Assembly (NCBI GenBank): GCA_014058405.1
Contig: CP047423.1
Span: 1,984,001 to 2,048,000 of the forward strand
From: Candidatus Nitrospira kreftii
GTDB lineage: Bacteria > Nitrospirota > Nitrospiria > Nitrospirales > Nitrospiraceae
Direction of reading: 5' to 3'
DNA: 64,000 bases
Shown here piece by piece: positions 37,064-44,359 of this stretch. The notes beneath the pieces are model-generated. The model did not search any database and was not told the origin of the DNA. It was given only the letters and a program-made list of their open reading frames with translations. The position numbers and the translations under genes are program-made. Each line of letters opens with the position of its first letter. The stretch's first letter is position 1.

Positions 37064-37180
37064 ATGGACCTGCTGAAGATGGTGTTATTCGGATTTATAG
37101 GAGTCGGGGTGGTAGTCGCATTCATGGCTACTATGACAAAAGTACTTGGTATCGGTATCAGTGGCATCGGTTACGGTTGA
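37064..37180 (+). CDS. 38-residue single-helix membrane peptide
   Basis: An ATG at 37064 with a strong AAAGGAGG eight bases upstream opens a 38-codon frame, too short for routine calling. The peptide has one membrane helix (VLFGFIGVGVVVAFMATM, about residues 7-24) after a short N-terminus (MDLLKM). It ends in a glycine-alternating tail, LGIGISGIGYG. Just downstream is a 14-bp perfect hairpin with a T-run, so this is a discrete monocistronic unit. I do not recognise a family; small single-pass modulators of membrane complexes look like this. Confidence 0.6.
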   Translation: MDLLKMVLFGFIGVGVVVAFMATMTKVLGIGISGIGYG

Positions 37181-37214
37181 AAGTCTCAAAACAGGCGATA
37201 CTGAATCAAGCTAG

Positions 37215-37260
37215 CCGGATACAGAAGTTATGACTTCTGTATCCGGTACGTTACTTTTTT
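37215..37260 (+). terminator. Rho-independent terminator
   Basis: A perfect 14-bp stem (CCGGATACAGAAGT with its complement) around the 4-base loop TATG is followed by TACGTTACTTTTTT. It is placed 35 bases after the stop of the 38-residue peptide gene and fits it. Confidence 0.9.
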
Positions 37261-37424
37261 CGAAGACCAAAATATGGAGAGGAGAAGTGTATCCTAAGGT
37301 TCCAGGTATGAGCTGGTTCTGACTTTCCTTGTAAGCGGGTTGTCAGCTGTTCCTCAAGAAGTAGTTGGGACGGGACCGACTCATCGAGGGCCAGGAGTAG
37401 ATCGAGTCAATATGGAATAACAAA

Positions 37425-38414
37425 TTAGCGGGCTGGCTGCAGATGAACAATGGTCCCGTTTTCGCCGCTCGCCCATCCAGCCGCGTCATCAGGGAAACTG
37501 AGCCCAAATAGGGAATTTGGAGTGATGGATTTTCCCTCGCTCCAAGTAATACCGGCATCCGTCGTATGATACAACATGCCGCGCTCCCCGACAATCCAGC
37601 CTTCTTGAGAACTCGTAAAACGAACCTTGAGTAAATCGGTCAGCCTCGTACAAGTTTTTCCGCAGGGCAACGTGTGATCAATCCACCTGGCCCCGCCGTC
37701 CGTCGTCTGAAACAAGGCTCCCGCATTACCGACCACCCAGCCGGTGGTCATATCCGTGAAAAACACATCGAATAGAGTCACTGCGTGCTGTGTTTCTTGG
37801 GGCACCCATGTCAGACCTGCATCTTTGGTCGACAGGACGGTACCGAGCGCGCCGACGACCGTACCTTGCCGGTCATTGAGGAAGTGGGTAGCATAGAGCA
37901 CAGCTGTCGTGTCGCTGGTCTGTTCGACCCATTGCTTACCACCATCGGTTGTATGAAGAATCGTGCCGCCTCCCCCTACAACCCATCCCACGGTCGGAGA
38001 GATAAAGTAGATTCCGTATAGCGCTTGCTGAGTATCCAGCGATTGCGAGGACCACGAATGTCCGCCATCAGTCGTATACTTCAGCAGTCCACCCGCCCCA
38101 GCCACCCATCCATTCAATGAGTCGACGAAAAATACACAGGTTAATAAAGAAGAGGTCCCGCTCGGCACTCGCTTCCATTTCTTGCCGCCATCGGTGGTCC
38201 GCAGAATCGTCCCTCCGGTTCCCACTGCCCAACCATTCTGGAGCGTCTGAAACTGAATGCTCATCAGCGTGGATTTCGTGTTACTGAGTTGCGTAGCTAC
38301 GGAGAGAGTAGCGTCTGCGCTTTCGGCTGATTGGGGAGACCACAGCGTAGCGAGAAAGAGAGTGAACCATGCGATACGACGGAGGGATTGGCTAAAGTGA
38401 AACTGAAGCGGCAT
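37425..38414 (-). CDS. Exported Ycf48-like beta-propeller protein
   Basis: 329 residues. A signal peptide (about 1-32) precedes six or seven repeats of a BNR/Ycf48-type beta-propeller blade. Each carries a variant of GWAVGTGGTILRTTDGGKKW (e.g. GWVVGGGGTILHTTDGGKQW, GWIVGERGMLYHTTDAGITW). Ycf48 assists photosystem II assembly in cyanobacteria. In non-photosynthetic bacteria such proteins are extracytoplasmic and of unknown role, perhaps assembly factors for membrane complexes. Its start overlaps the stop of the upstream IPT gene (TAATG), so the pair is translationally coupled. Confidence 0.85.
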   Translation of the reverse strand: MPLQFHFSQSLRRIAWFTLFLATLWSPQSAESADATLSVATQLSNTKSTLMSIQFQTLQNGWAVGTGGTILRTTDGGKKWKRVPSGTSSLLTCVFFVDSLNGWVAGAGGLLKYTTDGGHSWSSQSLDTQQALYGIYFISPTVGWVVGGGGTILHTTDGGKQWVEQTSDTTAVLYATHFLNDRQGTVVGALGTVLSTKDAGLTWVPQETQHAVTLFDVFFTDMTTGWVVGNAGALFQTTDGGARWIDHTLPCGKTCTRLTDLLKVRFTSSQEGWIVGERGMLYHTTDAGITWSEGKSITPNSLFGLSFPDDAAGWASGENGTIVHLQPAR

Positions 38415-40138
38415 TATTGATTGGTGTTCGCATCCGGTCTGTTGTTATTCCAGTAATCATCATCAGGAAGTCCCTTTGCTTCGATGGTGAACTGTCCGGC
38501 TTCGAGCGTCAGCCACTTTTTTGGCGAACAGCAGGTCCCATCGGGAAGCAAGTCCCATGACCCTCGTCGCACGACGAGCGGACCGGTCGCGAGGTCATCA
38601 AAGAAATTTCCTTTCTTTCCGATCCCATACAGATTACGGTGCGGCACTTTAACTACGATCTCGTGATCGTTCCAGGACTGAACCAGGGCGGCAGTGCCGT
38701 TGAAGAGCACTTCCGTCCGCGAGACATTTGAGACAACGGTATCATTCGCATCAGGTTCGTTGATTTCAAGATCTGTTCGGCGTTTATAGGCTTTCTGATT
38801 CAATCCGAGATCGGCATGTTCAGCCGTTATTAGAAACGTCCCGAAGCCACTTCCCTTTATGGTAACGGTGGCATCCAATCCCGCAGACTTCGGGTCATAG
38901 GACTCGACCACCGGCGTGACAAGCGTGAAATCGCCAGCCTCGACAGCCACGGTCCCTCGCTCGGCACAGCAGAGTCCGCCGATATTCGGCTTATTAGCGC
39001 TTCGGTAAATGACTACCTTACCGCTTTTGGCGCTGAACGGCACCCAGACGTCGATGCGGTCGTCATTCCATCGATAGATGACGGCCGGTACTCCACCGAT
39101 CTCGACTCGATTCTCACCGGTATTGAAATCCATAAAATTATAGGGAGTGGAGCCACTCTCGGAATAAAACCCAAAGTGTTCGCCGTTGATGCGAAGCAAC
39201 GTCCCGATGGGCGCACTGGTCGGACGCATGGAAGTGGCGCGGGGCACATGCACCGTAAACTGACCAACAACTCGCTCTCGGCCCTTGTGTCGCAGCACGA
39301 CCGGACCAGACTCCGCATCGAGTGGGACATGGACCACAATGACATCGTCTTTCCATTGGGAAACCGTGGTCGGTCGCCCGCCGATCAAGACGGCATCATC
39401 CATTGATGTTTTGATATCCCCGAATCCCTGACCGAACAGAACGACTTTCGTCCCCACCGGACCACTGAGCGGATCCACTCGCAAAGACGGAATGAGTGTG
39501 AGCGGAACCGGATTACTGACAAGATATTCAACGGGAGAACAGCATGCCCCATTCGGCAGAGGATCAGATGAAGCGAGACGAACCACGACATCGCCGCTTA
39601 CCGCATTCGGGGGAATGTCCAGCTCGATCTTGTCATCCTTCCAACGACGCGCCCGAACCTTGACTCCGCCCACCATCACATCATTCACGCCGAACATCGT
39701 ATTGGGATCTCTGGCACCCGCCGACATGCCGAAGTGACGACCGGTGATCTGGAGGGTTGCGCCACGCTCTGCTTCGGTGGGTGAGATAGCTTCAATAAAC
39801 GGGGAAACGATCCCCACATGCCCGGCGAGCAGAGTCTTTTTTCCGATCAGCACCTCAACAAACCCGCTTGTGGCTTTGAACGGAACCTTGATTTCGATGG
39901 CCTCCGGTTCCCACCGCTGGACCAAGGCCGAAACCCCATTGACGACGACTTTATTGAACTCAGTCGACTTGAAATTTCCAAACCCTTCCCCACTCAAGAT
40001 CAGCGTCGAGCCAGGAGTTGCCGTAGAGGAGGAGAGCGCAATGGTCGCTTGCTTGGCCCCGGCCAATGAGCCACTCCCCTCACAGACAAAGAGTAGGAGC
40101 CAAACGAGTGATGCAGCGGTCAACGACATTCGGTACAT
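38414..40138 (-). CDS. Exported protein with about five IPT/TIG domains
   Basis: 574 residues: a signal peptide (about 1-28, LVWLLLFVCEGSGSLAG), then about five immunoglobulin-like IPT/TIG repeats. Each is introduced by a variant of ATPGSTLILSGEGFGN and ends in W-x-x-x-x-I-x-V-x-V-P (e.g. WKDDVIVVHVPLDAESG). Three adjacent cysteine pairs occur near repeat ends (NGACCSP, GGLCCAE, DGTCCSP), so disulfide cross-links are likely. The protein is probably a surface or periplasmic binding or adhesion scaffold. It is coupled to the Ycf48-like gene and no LPxTG or autotransporter element is seen. Confidence 0.82.
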   Translation of the reverse strand: MYRMSLTAASLVWLLLFVCEGSGSLAGAKQATIALSSSTATPGSTLILSGEGFGNFKSTEFNKVVVNGVSALVQRWEPEAIEIKVPFKATSGFVEVLIGKKTLLAGHVGIVSPFIEAISPTEAERGATLQITGRHFGMSAGARDPNTMFGVNDVMVGGVKVRARRWKDDKIELDIPPNAVSGDVVVRLASSDPLPNGACCSPVEYLVSNPVPLTLIPSLRVDPLSGPVGTKVVLFGQGFGDIKTSMDDAVLIGGRPTTVSQWKDDVIVVHVPLDAESGPVVLRHKGRERVVGQFTVHVPRATSMRPTSAPIGTLLRINGEHFGFYSESGSTPYNFMDFNTGENRVEIGGVPAVIYRWNDDRIDVWVPFSAKSGKVVIYRSANKPNIGGLCCAERGTVAVEAGDFTLVTPVVESYDPKSAGLDATVTIKGSGFGTFLITAEHADLGLNQKAYKRRTDLEINEPDANDTVVSNVSRTEVLFNGTAALVQSWNDHEIVVKVPHRNLYGIGKKGNFFDDLATGPLVVRRGSWDLLPDGTCCSPKKWLTLEAGQFTIEAKGLPDDDYWNNNRPDANTNQ

Positions 40139-40239
40139 AAATGGCCTAATGGTCTATTCGGAGGGCACCAAGGACAGACAGATTCCTTCAACACTATAGG
40201 TCGACTTTACCAAGCGATTTTTTGCAGAGTCAAGATGGA

Positions 40240-40701
40240 TTACGAAGTGATTTGCACGATCAAATCGATTTCCACAGGTGCATGGCGAGGAAGTTCCGCG
40301 GCGCCGACAGCAACACGTGCATGACGGCCGGCGTCTCCGAAGAGCGAGACGAGCAGATCTGAAGCGCCGTTCAAGACCTGAGGCTGATCGACAAAGCCAG
40401 GTCCGGATGCAATATAGCCGACCATCTTGACGATCTGTTTCACCTGATCCAGCGATCCGGTTGTACTCCGAATGATACTAAGGCCGTTCAACACCGCCAC
40501 TCTTGCCGCCTCCACCCCCTGCTCGATAGACAAGTTGTGTCCGATCTTGCCGGTCATGACGAGCTGACCATCCCGTGAGGGCAACACCCCAGAGAGGAAC
40601 AAGAGGTCGTCAACCCTGACCACCGGTAAATAGTTGGCAACTGGTTTTGGCGGAACGGGTAATGTAAGCCCCAATTCGTTGAGGCGTTGTTCAAAAGACA
40701 T
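40240..40701 (-). CDS. RidA/YjgF-YER057c-family protein
   Basis: 153 residues with a single RidA fold: LFLSGVLPSRDGQLVMTGKIG, ALN-x-L-type VAVLNGLSIIRST and the conserved C-terminal HARVAVGAAELPRHAPVEID. The Arg in HARVAVG sits at the position of the catalytic arginine of RidA, which deaminates reactive enamines and imines. The family also contains proteins with other roles, so the exact substrate is open. It lies 30 bp after the DeoB-like gene, on the same strand. Confidence 0.85.
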   Translation of the reverse strand: MSFEQRLNELGLTLPVPPKPVANYLPVVRVDDLLFLSGVLPSRDGQLVMTGKIGHNLSIEQGVEAARVAVLNGLSIIRSTTGSLDQVKQIVKMVGYIASGPGFVDQPQVLNGASDLLVSLFGDAGRHARVAVGAAELPRHAPVEIDLIVQITS

Positions 40702-40731
40702 CGCGCCTTTCTTCCCTTTCCTTGGTTTTCT

Positions 40732-41889
40732 TTACCCCGGTCTGAGGGCATCGAGAAAACTATCACCGACCAGTAGTCGCTCAGCTCGAAGAGCCTCCAC
40801 AATCGTCTGACCGACATCAGCAGCAGTCGGCCTGCTCCCTAGGTCGACCCCTTGCGCAAGCTTAGGCCCAGTCACGAACACCGGCACATACTCACGAGTG
40901 GCAGTCTGTCCTTGTAAGGAGAAGTCTCTTCCATGATCACCCGTGATGATCACCATATCGCCGAGGCGCAGCTTCTCGAACAAATCAGGCAGCCGACGAT
41001 CAAAGTCTTGTATGGCTGTGGCCGCTTGGGTGGCATCCTCAGATAGCAAATCTAGGCTGGCACACACAAGACCGCGTGGCATCTTGCTCAGCATGCCGAT
41101 CACCTCATCCAAGGCAGCTATTCCTGAGGCAACCGGAAAAGCTTTCGTAAATCCCCGCCCGGTAAAGAGGTCGTAGGTTTTTCCGACCCCCATCGCCATC
41201 TGGCCGGACCGGCTCAAGACATCCAACATCGTCAAGCCCGGTGGCTCCATTACAAAGTCCTTCCGTCCGGCGTGCGGTCGAAGCAGGTCGTGCCCCCCGA
41301 TGACCGGCTGTGCAACGACACGAATAAAACTCCCCGCATCTTTCGCCGCTTTTCGAATCTCTCGACATCGCTGCTGGAATTCCAGCGGCACCATGGAGGA
41401 TTCATGCATGGCAAGAAAGCACGTATTCCATCCATCGGTCCATAATATCGGCGCCCCGGTGGCCATATGTTCCATGCTATGTCGTCGGAGCATGACTCCC
41501 ATCGTGGAGACATTCTTGCCGATCGACTTCCTACCCAATATCTGTTCGACGATGTCCACGATCTTGACGGGCACACCGGAACTGCAGATGGTCTGGGCAT
41601 TGTTCTGGATCACCCCGCTGATTTCCCAGTACCCGACGATGGAATCTTTGCCGGGCGATGCAAACCCCAGTCGTCCGAAGGAGCCACTTGGCTGTGCCAT
41701 GGTCCGTACGCCCTTGATCTGAGCGACGTGTCCCAGCCCAAGCATCTCGAAATTCGGCACATTCAAGCCATCGACTGTCTCAGCCAGATGCACGAGAGTG
41801 TTTGCCTCGGCATCGCCATAGTCGACTGCATCCGGCAACGCCCCAATACCGAATCCATCAATGACGAGCAAAATGATCCGATTAATCAT
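40732..41889 (-). CDS. Phosphopentomutase-like protein (DeoB family, divergent)
   Basis: 385 residues aligning along its length with phosphopentomutase, an alkaline-phosphatase-superfamily enzyme that interconverts ribose 1- and 5-phosphates. Retained are Asp11 (VIDGFGIGALPDA) and Asp318/His319 (ITGDHGRD), which would form one metal site. The phosphorylated threonine of GKDT is Ser83 here (GKDSIVGYWEI). The second-site histidines of the Bacillus cereus enzyme, in FGHRRD and TDHTRE from memory, are replaced by SEDATQ and QTATRE (Ala330). It is therefore uncertain that this is an active mutase. It is upstream of the RidA gene and near deoC. Confidence 0.75.
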   Translation of the reverse strand: MINRIILLVIDGFGIGALPDAVDYGDAEANTLVHLAETVDGLNVPNFEMLGLGHVAQIKGVRTMAQPSGSFGRLGFASPGKDSIVGYWEISGVIQNNAQTICSSGVPVKIVDIVEQILGRKSIGKNVSTMGVMLRRHSMEHMATGAPILWTDGWNTCFLAMHESSMVPLEFQQRCREIRKAAKDAGSFIRVVAQPVIGGHDLLRPHAGRKDFVMEPPGLTMLDVLSRSGQMAMGVGKTYDLFTGRGFTKAFPVASGIAALDEVIGMLSKMPRGLVCASLDLLSEDATQAATAIQDFDRRLPDLFEKLRLGDMVIITGDHGRDFSLQGQTATREYVPVFVTGPKLAQGVDLGSRPTAADVGQTIVEALRAERLLVGDSFLDALRPG

Positions 41890-42110
41890 GGGTTGACTCT
41901 ACCAAATTACCTTAGAGTGAGGTAGATACGTATGGGACCAACGATGAGATCCGAGAGGACCTAGATAAGAGGTCTACCGGTTGTTCTATAGAAAAGTTCA
42001 TCAGTGGGATATCGCTGAAAATCTTTAGAGGAAGTCGAGCCGATAATTCACAATTCACATTGACTGTCGGCACGGCTCTTTCATCGAACGGGCATTCATC
42101 CAGGCCTTTG

Positions 42111-42773
42111 TTATCCCACCTGCCATTCATCGAAGATTTTGAGACCGGCGCTGGTCCCGATTCTATCAGCTCCCGCCTCGAGCATCGCCAAGGTTGTCGT
42201 CCAATCGCGAATGCCGCCCGACGCTTTGACTTTTACCCGCCCCGCGACCGTTTCTTTCAGGAGGCGTACATCTTCAACCGTCGCGCCCGCTGGGCCGAAG
42301 CCGGTCGAAGTCTTCACGTAATCCGCGCCCGCCTCGACTACCAGGTGACAGGCGGTGCGCTTCTCTTCCTGTGTCAGATAACAGGTCTCAAGAATCACTT
42401 TGTGTTCTACATTCGGCGTCGCCCGCACCACTTCGACAATGTCTGCTCGCACAGAGTCATGGGCACCTGATTTCAAGCCACTGACGTTCAGAACCATGTC
42501 CAACACGTGCGCGCCATGAGCCACCGCTTCCACAGCTTCGGCGACCTTGGCCTTTGTGGAATGTCCTCCCAAGGGAAACCCAATAGGAATACCGACTCGA
42601 ATTGTCGTCCCCGCCACTGCTTCGACTGCCTCATCGACGTAGCATGGTGGGACAAAAATAACCGTGAAACCACAGTCTCTCGCTTCTCGGCAAAGGCGGA
42701 GCACATCAGCTTTGGTGGCATCAGGTCTCAGAATCGTGTGATCAATGAGCGCAGGCAAGTTCCATACAGACAT
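42111..42773 (-). CDS. deoC: Deoxyribose-phosphate aldolase
   Basis: 220 residues. It cleaves 2-deoxyribose 5-phosphate to glyceraldehyde 3-phosphate and acetaldehyde. The class I aldolase markers are present: IDHTILRPDAT near the start, the acid/base region HVLDMVLNVSGLKSG, the Schiff-base Lys in DYVKTSTGFG, and VKVKASGGIRD. The gene starts 3 bp after the mltG stop, so it is part of that operon. Confidence 0.92.
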   Translation of the reverse strand: MSVWNLPALIDHTILRPDATKADVLRLCREARDCGFTVIFVPPCYVDEAVEAVAGTTIRVGIPIGFPLGGHSTKAKVAEAVEAVAHGAHVLDMVLNVSGLKSGAHDSVRADIVEVVRATPNVEHKVILETCYLTQEEKRTACHLVVEAGADYVKTSTGFGPAGATVEDVRLLKETVAGRVKVKASGGIRDWTTTLAMLEAGADRIGTSAGLKIFDEWQVG

Positions 42774-42776
42774 CCT

Positions 42777-43859
42777 CTACGAAACTCCTTTCCCATAGGC
42801 CAGATTGCCATCGCCAGGAACAACAGAGATTTGCGAATGAGGACCTCTTCGAAACGGCCGCTTCTGATACTTTTCAACGGCCTTATTATGCTCCAGCAGA
42901 GTGGCTGAAAAGTGATGCGTACCATCGTTCCTCGATACGAAATAGAGATACTTGGACATTGCCGGATACAGGGCTGCACGGATGGAGTCAGCCCCCGGAC
43001 TTGCAATCGGGCCAGGCGGCAAACCAGCCCAGCGATAGGTATTATAGGGACTGGGATGGAAAAGATCCTTCTTATGGAGGTTTCCGTCGAAATTCGGCAA
43101 CCCGTAGATGACAGTTGGATCGCTCTGCAGAGGAATGCGCTTCTTCAATCGATTGTGGAAGACGGAAGAAATGTTCGGCCGTTCGTCCCCTGCACCGGTT
43201 TCTTTTTCAATCACCGAGGCCAACGTGAGAACCTGATGGAACGTCAAATTCATTTCCTTGGCTCGCGCCTGCCATTTCTCGGTCACCACATGGCCAAGTT
43301 GATTTACCATCGTTCGAATGACATCCTTTGGAGGCGTGGCTCTGGCAAAGCGATAGGTATCGGGAAACAAATATCCTTCCACGGTTTCCGCGGAAATTCC
43401 CAGCGTCTTGATGAATGACCGGTCCGATGCCACCCGGAGAAATTCAGTCCGGCTCGTAATGTGTTGTCCTTCGAGTACGTCGGCGATCTGATTGATCGTA
43501 TAGCCTTCGGGAATCGTCACCGCATAGAGCAGCACTCGTCCGGTCAACAGTTTCAAAAGAATCTCTGCCGGAGGCATTGCACCATTGAACTCATACTCTC
43601 CGGGCTGAATTTTGCGGTCGACTTCTTGGGACTTTCCGAGCATCACAAACATCGAACGGCTTCTGATCAGTTGTTCGCGTTCAAGCAGGGCCGCAGCTTG
43701 GAGAAATGTCGCCCCTTCCGGGATCACCACGATTTTATTCACAGGGTGGTCGGACGCAGAGAGAACCGGACCTTCAGCCCATCGGATCGTCTGGTAGACG
43801 ACCGTCACGGCGATCGCGACGACGGCGATGATTCCGATGAGAATTACGCGTAGCGTCAT
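42777..43859 (-). CDS. mltG: Endolytic murein transglycosylase MltG
   Basis: 360 residues. A single N-terminal membrane helix (about 3-25) anchors a periplasmic YceG-like domain. It begins with a LysM-like segment (PEGATFLQAAALLE) and includes the catalytic Glu in LASVIEKETGAG. The conserved LPPGPIASPG and YFVSRNDGTHHFS complete the signature. It cuts nascent glycan strands to set their length. Its 5' end lies inside the long 3' tail of ruvX, an 86-bp same-strand overlap. Confidence 0.93.
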   Translation of the reverse strand: MTLRVILIGIIAVVAIAVTVVYQTIRWAEGPVLSASDHPVNKIVVIPEGATFLQAAALLEREQLIRSRSMFVMLGKSQEVDRKIQPGEYEFNGAMPPAEILLKLLTGRVLLYAVTIPEGYTINQIADVLEGQHITSRTEFLRVASDRSFIKTLGISAETVEGYLFPDTYRFARATPPKDVIRTMVNQLGHVVTEKWQARAKEMNLTFHQVLTLASVIEKETGAGDERPNISSVFHNRLKKRIPLQSDPTVIYGLPNFDGNLHKKDLFHPSPYNTYRWAGLPPGPIASPGADSIRAALYPAMSKYLYFVSRNDGTHHFSATLLEHNKAVEKYQKRPFRRGPHSQISVVPGDGNLAYGKGVS

Positions 43860-44355
43860 AGGGTTGATCGCTTGGAACGTCTATGGCCCAAGCCTGCTCT
43901 ATCTCATCAACAGCGCTTGTCGCTCCATTCAGCGTTGACGAGGCCTGTGCCTCAAGGTAACTCTGCAAGAGTATCGCCGCAGCGACTCGATCGACCGCAC
44001 CCTTGCGCTTTTTCCGACTGACGTCCGCAGCGATTAAAAGATCTTCCGCTGCCTTCGTCGTCATTCGTTCGTCCCACAGGACGATCGGCACGGAGATTCC
44101 CGCTTCCAGTTTCTCCGCAAATACTCGCATAGCGAGAACGGCTGGCCCTTGTCGGCCATCCAGCTGAAGCGGAAAGCCTAAGACCACCCGCTCCACATCA
44201 TGGGACGAAATCAGCGCGGCGATGTGCCCAACGTCCCAATCCAATGACCGTCGCTCAAAGGTTTCAAGCGGTTGCGCCGTCCATTTTAGCTCGTCGCTGA
44301 GGGCGACGCCGATTCGCTTGGTACCATAATCGAGCGCAAGAATACGACTAGGCAT
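43774..44355 (-). CDS. ruvX: Putative pre-16S rRNA nuclease (Holliday junction resolvase-like RuvX/YqgF)
   Basis: 193 residues from the ATG at 44355 (MPSRILALDYGTKRIGVALS). The RNase H-fold markers are LALDYGTKRIG (Asp), VLGFPLQLDGRQG and LWDERMTTKAAE (Glu), then AVDRVAAAILLQSYLE (Asp). Typical members stop near residue 140; here about 50 more residues follow and end in an Arg-rich run overlapping mltG by 86 bp. The longer upstream frame lacks support. It acts in 16S rRNA 5'-end maturation. It follows alaS after 4 bp. Confidence 0.9.
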   Translation of the reverse strand: MPSRILALDYGTKRIGVALSDELKWTAQPLETFERRSLDWDVGHIAALISSHDVERVVLGFPLQLDGRQGPAVLAMRVFAEKLEAGISVPIVLWDERMTTKAAEDLLIAADVSRKKRKGAVDRVAAAILLQSYLEAQASSTLNGATSAVDEIEQAWAIDVPSDQPYDATRNSHRNHRRRRDRRDGRLPDDPMG

Positions 44356-44359
44356 GATT

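Noticed and set aside
36796..37233. Plus-strand 145-residue frame overlapping the 38-residue peptide gene
   Set aside because: Out of frame with the well-supported peptide; no ribosome site and arbitrary sequence.
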